Shown here: piece by piece, positions 23,501 through 36,686 of the stretch
Layout: each line of letters opens with the position of its first letter
How positions within the stretch are numbered: the stretch's first letter is position 1
Program-made: the position numbers and the translations under genes
Source: Zygnema cylindricum
Taxonomy: Eukaryota > Streptophyta > Zygnematophyceae > Zygnematales > Zygnemataceae
Length of the DNA: 64,000 nt
Assembly (NCBI GenBank): GCA_037447655.1
Contig: JBBHKE010001810.1
Location: forward strand, 124,001 to 188,000
Direction: 5' to 3'
The notes under the pieces: model-generated
Databases searched by the model: none
The model's input: only the letters and a program-made list of their open reading frames with translations
Told to the model about the DNA's origin: nothing

Positions 23501-26500
23501 TTCATCGTAACGTTGTTTGTCTGATCGCATGGCCTTACAGCTGCGAGTTTGGTTCGTCGCTGGTCCGTGAACCGTCAGTTTACATATTAGGTGGATATTA
23601 TTAAAACTCTGAACAAGTAAGAAGGTTTTTACCATGGCAAAAATACCAATTTTGACAAGGCTGAAACCATAAAAACTGGATTGAATGATGTAAGCAGAAT
23701 CTTCCATGTAGGAAACGCACAGTTCAAGTAATATACGCGGTGATAAGAAAGATTAATGCATATTTTCAACATATGCAGATGATACACAACCGAAAAGACA
23801 CCGAGATTTAATATATTCCAATGCGAAAAATTCATCGGTACAACATGAAAGCAATAAAAAAAACACACAATTAATAAAAATATATATACTAAGTTGACAC
23901 TAATAAAATCATTGATTAACAACAATGGGAAAAAATAATACAAAATTTGTATATTTCACGATGATATCGTTTCACAACGTTAAACTAAAACAAAAATATA
24001 GGCCTATTAATCTACAATATTCAACAAAGCTCTATGTACTAACATAATTCTTAACGTTTCTACCTATAGCTCGAAAATCCCCTTAAAAATAATTTAACAA
24101 CTTGGTAATATTACACACACTAACTAATTAGCAACGATCGGTGACGACAAATACAGATCTATGCAAAGCTCCTCAAGGTTTACTCCCGAAACTTTCATCC
24201 TGTCCAACACCTTCAAAATGATGCTTTCTTCTTCCCTACGATCACATGTTGACGTAGGGTGCTCCCCAATACAACGACCGTCGGATAGAAGTTGATCAAA
24301 GATGACAGTTTTACATACGAAAGAGAGAGGAAGATAACGGATTAGTAAGGGGTATATGGGCTAAACAAATAAAACGAGAAAAATGACGGACAGAGAGAGA
24401 CGGAACAGTGAGAAAAAGGGAATGAGAGAGAAGATTAGAGAAAGGGTATGGGACAAAATGGGTGAGAGAGAGAGAGATGGGAGAAGAGAGTGAGGGAGAA
24501 AGGTAAGCAAATGAAATGGGAAAGAATGTGAGAGATAAGCAATGCGAAAATGAAGAGGTAAAGGGATAAAAAGAGATTGAGAATGAAAAAGGTGGAAGAA
24601 TAATAAGGTAGAGGATGCGAAAGATATGAAAAAACATGGTGAAATGCGCACTTACCCAAAAACCCTTCATAAACCCTATAATTTATAGCGACGATAATGG
24701 CGCGATTCCTCTGGTTGTTTCGGCATATTGTTGTGTACCCTAATACTGCTGTAAACCCTAAAATGAGGTATGGAGTCGATGGATGTCGCGAGACTCAGCG
24801 AGGCGGCGGGGAGACGATCCGTATCTTGCCGAAAAAATGGCGGCGTCATGTGAAAATGGCTCTGCGAGATTCTGAATTGACCCACCAGAGGACGAAGATG
24901 TGGTTGGGATTAGTCAACACACAAAATCTATTTTTTGTGTTCTCTCCGCATTTGCCGTTGGTTTGATATCAATTGCCGTTTTTTAGGCGCCGCTTTTCTT
25001 CAATCCTAAAATTTGTAACTTTACTCTAATTTTTGTACAATGTGACAGTAATTTGTTGTCGTTTTGTGAATCATTACCCATTTTAGGGTCAAACTTAACT
25101 CTAATAAGCGTCTCTTTGGTTGAAAGGTCTGGTATTACCGTTATGTTTCTTTTTGACCCTGTAATAGTGTAAATATATACACTATTATTTTTGCAATATC
25201 TCAAATAGAGTTAATACGGCAACGTATTAGACTTAACTCTAACGCGACGATGAACATGTGTAAGTACGCAACATTACGCTTACGTAACATGGACAATTTT
25301 TACCATGTGCACATGTTATCCGTTCACACTATAACACACAAAAACGAACGTCTGAATGTATGCGAACGTTTATTTTGCAAACTCGACTCAACAATTTTTG
25401 TAAGCGCAGCTATGTATGCGACCGACATAAGATAACCACAAATTCCGTACGGATTCCGGTAAAGAAGTACAATGTTGTACTATCAAACTACTTCCGTACA
25501 CCACACTATTCATGCATTCAGTACGGTCATACCGTTGACGCTAATTTATAAGTACCGCATTTAATGTCAAAGATAAATTAGATTCAATCACTGTATTTCG
25601 TGTATCAATGTCAAAATTTCGGGGTGCCGATATAGCGTACAATACGCTAATAACGATTCACGGTGTAGTGTTTGTACTATTAATAACGATGAGCGGTGTA
25701 GTTTTAATAAAACTATTAAAGTAAGTTGCCCAGAATACACCCGTTGAAAAACGCATTTTAGTGTAACTAGTTTCAATATAGAAAGTTAATGGCTGAAGTT
25801 TATTCTGCGACATACGACGTGTCGCTCTACTACCTGGCTTCTACTTCAGAAATTGCCACGAAGGCCCGTTTGTCAATGAGACAAAATTTATTTGACGATA
25901 GCACCTCACAGATGGCGAGACTTCTAGCGTACGAAATTCTGGAATTATCTGAGCGGAAGTTTTAGATTAGACAAGTTTTAGATTAGACAAGTTTTAGATG
26001 CACGAAATTTTGGAAGTATCTGCATACTTGGTCGTTTCCGAAGTAAACGTGTAGCTCCGAAAATGGCTCGCATGCTTTCGAAACCAGCGCACCCAATCGC
26101 GTGATCTTCAGCATTGTACTTTTACGTACGACCCTATTTTCCTTCAGGAAGTACGCCAAGTTTCCACAGGAGCGAAAATGCGCCGCTGGGGGAGGCAGCA
26201 TAGCGAGAACGAACGTCACTGCCGACGTCATAATCGTCTCCACGTTGCGAAGGTAGCAGGTCTTTGCGGATGAATAGTGACGTAGATAGACGGTGTTGCC
26301 ACGTATTGCTGCCGGCGCTGGCGGAATGCCGGTATTTCACTTAAAGTCCTGAACGGAAGTACTTTTTTTTTTTAAGGTTGTTATTTCATCACGAAAAAGA
26401 GATTCGGGCAGCACACAGAAATTTTGTTTTCCATGGAAGGAAATAAAAAAATGTTTATCCGCCTACGTGAAGACGTGAATTTCATATTGGTGACACAGCA

Positions 26501-27599
26501 ATTACATTAATGGTGTGTATCATTTTGGGTGATCACATATTTCATATGCGCCATGAACCGATCAACAAAATGAACAATTTTTCTATTATTAACGGATGTG
26601 ACATCTTTCACAAAATTATACCGAATTCAGTCCAACTTGCGAGATTATACCTTTCCGGTACAATATTACACACTCCATCAAATAATTGGTGTGAACAAAC
26701 TAAAGCGAAGCTACTTCAAATGTATAGTTTACGTTATATCCGTCTATTATCTGCCTGTCATTGCCTTTTGTCCTTATAGCTTCCTAACCATCGATGTTAA
26801 ACTTAATGAACTATAGACCAGAGTTTTTATTAATTTAGGTATAATAAAGCATGGTTTACCACATGGCTTGTAACGGGTCACTTAGCAACTAATGTCATTT
26901 ACACTAGCTTAAGAATTAAGGAGAAAAACTTGCACTCATATTAGAGTGATTAAATTTAATAACGGGGGACAATATAAAATACAGTTTTATGGTAATTTTG
27001 AGAACACGCAACGAATTTATAATGTTGGAGGCGTCGGAAAAAACCACGCATGCATCAACGTTGTATAACTTTTTTAATAAACAATTTTGACACCGTCTCA
27101 ATGCAAACATTTTTTATTTTAGATGATACGAAACATTATTTGTGCACAGGGTACCCTCATACGATTTGCCATTTTGAAACTAGGCTGAAATTGGGAGAAG
27201 AAACTAGGTCCGTGCCAAAGCTATTGATTATGAGTTTTTTTCAGAATATTGTACTTATTTTGAGATGTGTTATGTATAGCTAGTACATATTGAGCCACCA
27301 TAAATAGTGAAAACCAGCCCCTTTTAAGATACACGCATACGTAACCGATGGTACGAAATAAGCAACACCGTCAAATACATCAACAAGCATTAAATGAAAT
27401 TTGAATTGTCACAATTGACATTTATCGTCTTTGATAAAAAAATATTTCAATCGAGCAACACAATAAAATTAATAATAAACAAACAAGAGATAAAATAAAG
27501 TGACCGACCGTAAAGAGGCGAAAAAAAAACGTGAGTGAAAAGAAAAGAAAAAGTAAAAAAAATATGAATTCGCCCGCGCCACTCACGTCTCTCCGCCAT
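23501..27599. other. 4.1-kb gene-free region
   Basis: No gene supported. 24320-24640 is a GA-rich simple-sequence tract. Two family C right ends close at about 25665 and 25700 (CGATTCACGGTG and CGATGAGCGGTG), with eroded left parts over 25000-25650. A 20-bp direct duplication (AGATTAGACAAGTTTT) lies at about 25963-25998. The rest holds nothing recognisable. Confidence 0.5.
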
Positions 27600-28090
27600 C
27601 TCCGTCAGCCGTCCAAAAGTTTCTTTCGCTTGGCCGCCAGACGCTGGCTTCGCCGTTCCTTCCGGCCGTTCTTTCCGGCCGTTAAGTTTGGCCGTTAAGT
27701 TTGGCCGTTCGATACTTTCTTCAATTCTAAGCTTCTACAGAGGCTGCCCTCGATTCATTCGAAAGCTTACAAGGCTTAGCAAAGATTCTCCGCTCTCCTT
27801 CTCCGCACCTCCTCCTCCATTTTTGCACCTCGCGAGCTCAATTCTCGACGGTTTGAGACGATTATTTTTGCGTTGGAAAGGTGAGAAAACGCTTTCTCTC
27901 GCTCTGTTTGTTTTTGCTTATTTCTCGGTGTTAGGAATATGCACAAGGTCAGAATTTTGGGAATTGTAATGTGACTCTCAGAAGAAAGTTATGTCATGTC
28001 CAATCTTATTTTTTATCCGGATCTCTAGTCTTCCAGCTGTCACTATTCCTCTCATGTGATCGATCGTCCATCATGATCCGATCTGTCTGA
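27600..28090 (+). promoter_or_regulatory. probable 5' leader region of the RING gene
   Basis: GC-richer than the DNA to its left, with a tandem duplication of GGCCGTTAAGTTT at about 27678-27708. A possible leader-intron donor (GTGAGA at 27881) and acceptor (TTCCAG ending 28036) are present. A short upstream frame starts ATG at about 28073 and stops at the TGA 28088-28090, in the same phase as the main ORF. Confidence 0.4.
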
Positions 28091-31047
28091 TCCCCCGCAC
28101 CCGTTCGATCTGCACCGGAGAGACCAATTCCTCCCTCTGAATGTGGAGTTGAACCCAAGCACAGTAGTATAGACAGGGGAGATGGAGAGAAAAGAGGAGA
28201 CGAGGGATTAGTTAATGTAGGGATTTACAGTGGTGCCAGTATCCCTTCACCTCCCATTCCCCACTCGGTTTCTCCTCCTTCTCCGTCGAATAACACTTCA
28301 GAATCTCATGTCTCTGTTTTCGAGAGATCTCTCCGTTCCTTTTCGTCTCAACCTGTCTTCCCTCCCTCCTCCTCTTTTTCTCCCTCGTCTACTCCTTCCT
28401 CTTCTCCCTCGTATTGGTCACAATCTCCCCAACAACGGCAACCGCATCGGTCGAATCCTTTCAACTCTAATTTATGGCTCTCAATTGAACTTACTCTTAC
28501 TTTGGGTCAAGTTTTTGCGGCGAGTATAGTTCTCGCGACTTCGAAGAATGAAAGACCTCAAGTTCCTCTTGGTCTTTGGCTTTTGGGCTACGCTATTGGT
28601 TGTTTAGGAACTATTCCTTTGCTTTATTGGCGATACGCTCATAGGAATGTGGATAGAGTTTCTCTTAGTTCTTCGGGATCCTATAGACAGACAAACAATG
28701 TAGATAGGTACTTTGTAGAAATGTCAGATTCAGGGGAACAATCTCTTGTTATGGATAGCAGTAGCTCTTTGAGTAATGCAGAAAGGAGTACCAATAATGG
28801 TGTAGATGTCGCAGTTTTGCCTGCAGATGTGAACAGAGGAAATTTGGGAAGTCGAGTCGAACTTGCTTCGTCCTCTTCTGTGAGATACTCGGCTCTTAAT
28901 AGGGCATCTATGGAGGTTCCGGTATTGGAAGGTTTTCAGAGAGTTCCGTCCCGGTTAGGGGAAAGTTCTCAGAGGACTTTGTTTCAGGATCTTTATAACG
29001 ACTCGAGGTATGTGTGTCATTTTCTTGAAACTGGTCACTTTGTTTTATCCTGAATTTGGGAAGTAGAGAAATCTTGACAATGTATTGTTTTTAACAGTTT
29101 TTGCCCTTTGGTTCATCCAATGGTTTTCGAATATCTCCGAATTTTGTTGCGATTAGGTTGAGGTCCCACAAAGTTTGAATGGTTTTATAGAAACCAAAAA
29201 GGTTTATGTCGAGTTCGTCCTCTAGAACTTAAATTGTAGATGTTTTGGTTCTCGACTTTCTTACTTCATACATGTTTAGAATTAAAATGTAGGTGTTTGG
29301 ATTCTCGATTTCCTTACTTTATCCATGTTTTGTTTGTTTTACCGGACAGGATGACGTTATTTGTGGAGCGATTTAAAATAGGGTTAGATTGTTTTTTCGC
29401 CGTTTGGTTCGTTTTGGGAAATGTTTGGATTTTTGGAGGCCATGCATCTCCTGCAGAATCTCCAAATTTGTACAGGTAAGAAAAGTATTTTGGAAATTAA
29501 AATCACACATAGCAACTTTTAAGCAAGCAGTTTTTTATTTATTTTTATAGGGTAGTTCACTTTCTCACATTTTGGTTTCGAGTTGTCGATTTTTCGCTTA
29601 ATTCAGTTTTTTCCTCCTTTCTGACTACGCATGTCCTTCCTTCCTTACTTCCCTTCTCTCGTTTTCCGTATTCCTGACCTACAATTGCGTCAGTTCCTGA
29701 ATACGTCTTTCTTTCTTTCCATCATTCAATCTCTCTCTATCCCCTCTCTCCTTCCCACTACCACTCCCGCACTCTTCCCTGTCTCTGTCCCTGTCTCTTC
29801 CTTTTACTCACCTCTCTCCCATTTCTGTGTTATTTTTGTCCTTTTCCTTGCAGCATGTGTATTGTATTCCTGACTTTCAGTTGCATCAGCTACGCTGTTC
29901 CGTTAATGCTCTGTGTGACTATATGCTGCTGTCTTCCGTGTATTATCACTTTTATGGGATTGGTGGACGAGCCAATGAGAGGAAAGGGAGCTGCAGAAGA
30001 CGTAATTTCCTCTCTTCCTACATATAAATACCAAGTACAGGCTTCTTCTATTGGACCAAAGAGTGAAAATGTTGACGGTGATTCGGAACTGGATTCATTG
30101 AATAGTGTGGAAATAGGACTTCTTCGTGCAGGAACTCCTCTAGAGGCTGTTGTTTCGGGAGAGGATGCGGTGAGTTTAAAGCAAAACTTTTTTTCATACT
30201 AAAACTTTGTGTAACAAATCTTTTTTTTCGAAGACAAGACAGGAGAAGGTTTTAGAGTTTGTCAGTTCAGGCATGAGTTTAAATTTGTTTAGAAAGTTTT
30301 TAATAAGTCTGCGTTGTTTAAAAAGGAAGTGTGATGAGTTAAAGCTATTTTCTACTGCTGGCGATGAATGAAAAGCTAAATGATTAAAATTCTTTAGTTC
30401 GTTACAGTGTGGGTTCTATGTATGTGATGTGTTGACCTTCTGTGGGTTTTTTTTGGGGTCCCCTTTTTTTTTTTTTTTTGGTTTGTTGTATTTGTCTAGC
30501 GAAATACGTTCACGAGGAAGAACTTCGTGAGCTTCCGTGTGGTCACCATTTCCATGTCACTTGTGTAGACACGTGGCTCAAAATAAACGCTAATTGTCCC
30601 CTTTGCAAACATGAAATTAGAGGAGGAAAAAAGCAAGATGAAGGGCAGATAACCGCAACAGGTATTTGTTTTTTTTTCGTTCTCTACCTGCGTTTCTCCC
30701 ACATATTTTTGGCTCTTCGTTTTTTTTTTTTTTTTAGTTTGACAACAAACGTTCTGTAACCACGGATTTGAGGTTGTAAAAGACGATAAAGTGTCCTGAT
30801 TGCCTCCGCAGACACTGGTACAAAAGAACATGTGTTTGTTTTTTTTGTTTTTGTTTTTGTAATGCTTTTTGTGTCTCTGTTTTGGACCTATGAGTTTGTC
30901 AACAAGGAAAGAGATTTCTTACTAACATATTTTAATAAACTTTTCTTTTGTTTTTTGTCTGTTTTTTTTTTTGTTCGACCTTTCCATATGTTTGGAGCAG
31001 TTAGAGTGGAACTCGAAAGAATTCCATCTGGTCTACTTCCCGTATGA
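28091..31047 (+). CDS. multi-pass membrane RING-H2 E3 ubiquitin ligase, five exons
   Basis: Exons: about 28091-29007, 29350-29475, 29854-30169, 30481-30661, 31001-31047. A Ser/Pro-rich N-terminus is followed by hydrophobic segments (VFAASIVLATS; LGLWLLGYAIGCLGTIPLLY; CFFAVWFVLGNVWIFGG; a long one ending CCCLPCIITFMGL). After a linker comes a C-terminal RING-H2: CCICL...ELRELPCGHHFHVTC...NANCPLC, with C-x2-C, C-x-H-x2-H-x2-C and C-x2-C spacing all present. This layout matches the plant family typified by Arabidopsis At4g11680 (recalled). Such proteins transfer ubiquitin at membranes; the substrate is unknown. The initiator ATG is unresolved: the frame is open from 28091 without a Met before 28500. 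The intron before the RING exon lacks an AG acceptor. Confidence 0.88.
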
Positions 31048-33779
31048 ATGAAATCTGCGATTATCCAAAATACGCATTTATAAAGGAGAAGGTTTTTCGA
31101 CCAATTTTCAAAAAAAAAAGTTTTTTTTTAATGCTTATATTTCTCCAAAAAACGCTGTAATCAAAGCTCATTTTCAGGTTTTCAACGGGTCGGCATCGTA
31201 ATAAATTTTCTCAAGGCTGAAAAGCTTTGTGATTTGGGGATTTTTTTTTTTCTGTTTTTTGGAAGTTGTTGTTTAGAAATTTTGACGTCTTAAAGACGTT
31301 TTTGTGAAGTTTTTGTGAACTGGGGTTTTGCTATTTTTTTTTTCTAGTTTAGGGTTAAATATTTTAGCATGCAGTTTCCTAATTATCAGGCAGTTGTATT
31401 ACTCGTTTTCAAGATGAAAAAAATTGATTCAATCTTGTTGTCAATTTGTATAATTAGTTGGACAAAAGTGAAATACTCGGGTTTTCCTCGCTTTCCGCGT
31501 TTTTCTCCTTTTCTGGGTTCATTATTGCCTCTGATTCTCTACCTCTTATATTCACAGTCAATGTACTGGAATAAAAATAGTGTGGCTGTGTTTTTGTTTT
31601 AACTTCGGTTGTTAACTTTTTTTCGACTTCCCCTTTTTTGTCCTTGGATGTGTTTAGTGGCTGTAATACCTTGATATGTGGATTAATAACAACACTGTAT
31701 ATCTTTTAATCATCAAATATTGTGTCTGCGTTATTCCGTACTGTTGTTGTAGAGATATGTGTTTGATTTTGTTTTCAAGTTTGGAGTTCTTTTATTTCTC
31801 ATGTTAATTTTTGTTTTACATGTAATTGCCGCACGATAACCTTAAAATCTTCTTCTTTTAAAAAGATAAAGTTTTTGAGTTTTTTAGGTTTTTTTTCTTT
31901 TTCAAATTTTAACCAAACCCTATCAACACAGGATTTTTTAACTCGCGCACAATTATTTTTCGAGAAGTACAATATGAATTTTAGAGAAAAGTTTAATGTT
32001 TAGACTCTACAAAGGTTCAAGCTGAGGTGGTTCCAAAGCGCTGAATGTCTACTGTAATGCAATATCGCCCAACCAATAGAAGTATTGGGGCGATATTTGT
32101 ACTTCCATGTCGTTTTTTTTGGTACTCATATATGATTTATAAACAAACAAAAAATGCACTACAAATGCACTTCTACTTGAAGTTAATTTGCATAAAGTTT
32201 ACATGAATAAATCAAGGGATGACTTCAAAGTTCCTTAGATTCATAACTTCCACACACAATCGCAAAAGGAGTTGAAGGACTCGACCGAAGATCCGAGAAT
32301 CTCTACCACTAACAATACGACTCGGTCTGTTGGGTCTCTGTGAGCGTAATCTTGATTAAAAGATAGATACTCTATTTGACAATTTCGTTTGGTACACATA
32401 GGGACACCCGAAATCCGGGTCCGCCGGATCTGCGCTAAAAAACAAAAAAAAAATCTCTAAGTTTGAAGTACATAGAGACGCACCCTTACCTTAAAAAGTC
32501 ATTGCTACTTGAGCCCTCACGCCTACGAGCAATGCTGCCTGAGAAGAAACATGTGTCTTAGGCGGTTATGTGAGAACCACGTCACTGAATAAACCATATC
32601 TCTAACGCAGTGAAGGAAAACCAAGTCAACTCTATTTAATAACTTTTAATTCAAGTACTTGTTTTTGTGACCTAAAATCATAAATGAGTGTTGGTACCAA
32701 TGTTTAGTTAAGTGGTGCATATTGAGAAATGTAGGGAAAAATGGATGGTTAGTTAGTTCTGATATAGTATGGACGATAATAATAATTCACTAGCTCTGAG
32801 AAAGATGGGCAATGTTGTGTGTGTACGGAATATTAGTAAAACACAAATATTATATAAAGATTGTAGTTCTAAACTACGAAAAAATTGTAAGTTTTAATTT
32901 GAATTCTACTTAGTAAAATTCAATCTAGACTAGTAAATTGAGAAAAAAAAATTCCGATTATACCGTATTTTACGGTCAGAATTTTCTGCATGGTATGGAC
33001 AGAAGTATAGAATGGTCCATAAATCCTAGGTGCAAAAAAATGGCCAAGGTGCATAAATAGTGTGGATTCACATAATTTTTTGATTTAACAACGTTGTTCA
33101 CACAATCACCCATAAGCTTCAAATCTGGCTATTAAATTTTGCATATTCCGTATGTTTCCGGTGAGAGGTATATAATACTGTATTTCAGTCGTATTTTATT
33201 CTTTTGTGTTTGGGTAGGCTCTTTTTCGGTCTTTCACATTTCCCCGTCTTTCAAAAGTTTCCTTGTTTGTTATCCAGAAAAAAATATTTTTTCAGTTAAA
33301 GTGGTTTTGTTTCTAAGGCGTGCATGCTTTTTGCTAATCAACTTGTTTCTATGTCAGTCGCTGTAAATTATTTTGTATGTAATATCTCGAGTTTGAATAA
33401 CAAACTATATTTGACCAGCTTCATTTTTTTGGAGGACTTTTGTCAACACCAGTGTGACGTGACTTCAATCTTTTTTAAGAAATTTTTCTTCTTTTCCTGA
33501 TTTAAGTTTTTTTTGCTACCTTTGGTCTAGTAGAGATTTGACATAGAAACGCTTGTTGAGATTTGGAAAAGTTAAACACTTCAGTCAACGATTACACGCA
33601 AGGAATATGCTGAAGTGCTGAACCCTTCATTGGATAAAGAAATGGCTATGCCAAATTTTCAATTACTCGGCGGCGACTTTCGGTGCACACCTTATGCCAA
33701 ATTTTCAGCTTATTTCTCTGACTTTCGGTGCACACTAAACCGCTCATCGTTGTTACTTATTAGCGGACAAGATTTACTA
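31048..33779. other. 2.7-kb gene-free region
   Basis: T-rich tracts follow the RING gene. 32385-32486 is a right end of a family A element: it shares CCGGGTCCGCCGGATC in inverse orientation with 7300-7320 and ends GAGACGCACCCT, followed by TA. Its left end was not found. Nothing else is recognisable. Confidence 0.5.
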
Positions 33780-33908
33780 CACCGAGAATCGTAATTAGAG
33801 TAAAGAAATAATTAGAGTAAAAAAACGAAAAAAAAAAATTAGAGTTATTAACTCTATTTTGGGTAATCAACCCTTTTCAAAAAAAGAAATTACTCTAATT
33901 TATCAATA

Positions 33909-34648
33909 AGGGTGGCGTTCCATCAGACGAAAAGTGAGGTTCTTTACAGAAATCGGGGCCTCTCCGTACTATGCCGTACCTACTATTTTGTTTTTATACG
34001 CGAACAACATTACAGAGAATCTTGCCAATATTCTCCAAAGGTCTGGGAGAAAAGAATGACCGTTGGATATGTTTTCGCGAAGCATTCGCTTCCAAATTGT
34101 CTGTAAATGGTGATGTACCTCGAGGAGGTACATCACCATTTACAGGAAAAATTGAGCCGCGACACGTTGGATAATGAATGTACGTGTCAAGACGGCAACC
34201 AACCGAAATCGAAATATTTCGCACATGATATATGCATTCAGAAATTCAACGGAAATCACGAAAGTGATCTCGTAACGAACTTTCGTTGCATTTTTTTTGT
34301 TACCGGCCATTCTTCACACTATTTGTGGAAGCGCTCATTCGTCACGCGAAAAAGCAGAATCCCTAAAAATAATGAGCTGGCGTCTGACAAGCATTTGCAA
34401 AGAGTACAAAATGTGTGTGGTACAATACCCTGGTCCACACGTACATGGTAAGCAAATGACGATTTCGAGTTGAAGTTGGTCGGTGTAAAAAATATTTCAC
34501 AATTTTCAAATACGATCTTATGTTACGTAGAACCACTCTTATTTGTACACGTGGATTACAGACTCTGCGTGATAGTACACTGATCAAAATGTAGCACTCT
34601 GTAATGTTGACCGTACGTTTACAGAATTTCCTGATGGAACGCCACCCT
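33909..34648. mobile_element. family B element, copy B4, nested
   Basis: 740 bp, from AGGGTGGCGTTCCATCAG to CTGATGGAACGCCACCCT: perfect 18-bp inverted ends. TA flanks both sides (33907-33908, 34649-34650). A hairpin with 21-bp arms and a GAG loop lies at 34101-34145. Non-coding. Confidence 0.85.
34101..34145. repeat. perfect 21-bp-arm hairpin inside family B element B4
   Basis: CTGTAAATGGTGATGTACCTC is followed by GAG and then its exact reverse complement. It lies about 190 bp from the element's left end. Hairpins of different sequence occupy nearly the same offset in copies B3 and B5. Confidence 0.9.
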
Positions 34649-35396
34649 TAACTCTAATTTGAGCGTAAATTTGGGCGCTGAATATATCTACTGTAAATTA
34701 GGTGCACGTACAGAATATGACAAAACGTACAGTTTTACGTCATTATAACGTTTGCACTACGCGGTTTGTTAAAACGCAGTTACATGATAACGGCCTGTAT
34801 TAAATCATTATTTGTACTTTTTTACTTAATAAAGTACAATTCTGCACGGTCAGACCGTACGCCACACTATTTAAAACGGCACCGTATTAGAGTTATTAAC
34901 GCTCATTCAAAAAGTACCTTAAATAATGTAAAGAATAATTTAGAATAGTGTACTCCATTTACGGTGATAGAGTCAAAATTTGGGGTGACGAAATTAGCGT
35001 ACACAACTCTAATTACGATTTGCGGTGTGTGTAGTGTTAATGCGAAATTAGAATTAACAATACTGATTTAGTGCAAGGAGACGTGGCAGACTGTAGTCCA
35101 CGTCGTTAAATAATGTTGTGAACTCTATTTTGTGATTTTTTGCCAGAAAAAGTTGCGACCGAATTAGTGTTATTAACACTAATTATGACGAGCAGTGTAG
35201 TTTTACGCAAATTGTAGAAATGAGCGGTCGACCGAATTTCATTCGGAAATCAAATGGATTGGAAATCGCATAATTTTAGAATCAGCAAAAAACTGCGTGA
35301 TTGGTTCGTTTAATGGTACGATGTTCAAGTTTCATCATTAAAAAGGAAAAGGAAAGGGCATAAGGAAATTTACGACAGAACCGGTTCAGTACAGTA

Positions 35397-35925
35397 CACC
35401 GCCAATCGCTATTAGCGTAGTGTACGCTAATTCCGTCCCGCTATTTTTTTTTATTATTCTCCATTAGCGTAGCCTATTCTATTTTTTTCTGTACGCCATT
35501 TAGGGTTATTTTCCAGGTACCGTACAAAACGAAAGTACGTTGTCGTTTAAATAGTGTGGTGTGTGGTCAGTGTCAGACCGTACAAAATTGTACCTTTTTA
35601 ATTGAAAAAGTATAATTAATGAGTTTTAGTAACCACGGACGCATGAGAATATACGCTCTAAAAAGGGGATGAAATCGGACTGTAAAATATCGCGTTCGCA
35701 CATATTCGTCCAGCAACCACGTTTCGACTGTGTGAACGTACGATTTGTGTACGATTTTTCATATTATGTACATATATTAGTGTAAGCATGTTTGCGACCG
35801 ACATTTATTTTTTCAAAGACCCAAATTAGCATTATTGAACAATTAGAATGTATGTTTTTTTTCAAAATTTTCAAATTCTTAATTAGCGTACACCACTGTA
35901 ATTATTTTTATACGCTAAAGAAACT
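35397..35925. mobile_element. family C element lacking its right end, copy 7
   Basis: Begins CACCGCCAATCGCTATTAG after TA. It matches 11005-11510 over its length (shared blocks such as CAACCACGTTTCGA and GTGTAAGCATGTTTGC). Both stop at TTATACGC without a right terminal repeat. Confidence 0.65.
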
Positions 35926-36686
35926 TCTACACTACGCAGGCAAGTAGGTTTGAACGAAGGGTTAAGACGTTCAGAATGTGATGAAACGTTTTATGCCTTT
36001 GGGAGGTATCGGTTTAAACTCAATGCTGTACTATAGTTACCGTACGATTCGTACTTCGACCGGAACATTTTTGTTCATTTTTGTCAAAACCGTCACATGC
36101 ACGGGAAAGTTCGCCGTTACGGCTACAAATTCTCCGCCGGCGGCCGGCTGTGACTTAGAGCGTTCTGACATTCGAACGAATCGAAAAAAGTGAAGAAGCT
36201 CCGAGTGGAATGTAATAGACGACACGTGTCTATAATCTGACACGTATGCAATAAGCGGTAACACGCGTATAGTTTACATATTTCTGACGCTCACGTTGGA
36301 ACTCGCTCTTTCGAACGAAACGTAATTTGTCGTTTTTCGTTTTGACCGCTTTGCAAGCACATGCACAACTATATGAACATGGTCATAGTTTCCCAATTTT
36401 TTTAAAATCATACCGAATTTTGCTCTAGACATATAATCTTAAATTTGAAAAGGAACGACTAAAAGCTCAACGAAATTCATTAACACCACATTCTTTTGTT
36501 ATTCTTTTACTATTTTTATTTCTAAAACACGTATCAAATTTTTAATCTTTGTTTTTCCTTCCTTCCATCTTTAATTCCCCAAATCTCCCTTAACCCCCTC
36601 AAAACTCATACAATTTCAAAAACGCCAAATCCTACCAAAAATCTCTAAATCACATCCAAAACCCTAAAACACTTCAAAACCCAAAC
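35926..36686. other. spacer upstream of the FAS1 gene
   Basis: No coding region with recognisable content; two short opposing ORFs around 35978-36264 are not convincing. The last 150 bp become CA-rich and probably include the FAS1 leader. No clear TATA element was identified. Confidence 0.4.

Larger units (their letters stand above)
33780..35027. mobile_element. family C element carrying a nested family B element
   Basis: Left end CACCGAGAATCGTAATTAG and right end CTAATTACGATTTGCGGTG. The outer sequence is split by the family B element at 33909-34648. Removing that leaves about 0.5 kb that reads like the C copy at 15014-15513. Confidence 0.78.

Noticed and set aside
24311-24670. Ser/Leu/Phe-rich minus-strand ORFs
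   Set aside because: Three overlapping frames over a GA simple-sequence tract, typical of composition not coding.
29099-29157. Possible extra exon of the RING gene (open, with AG before and GT after)
   Set aside because: Including it puts a stop into the next exon, whereas joining 29007 directly to 29350 keeps the frame.
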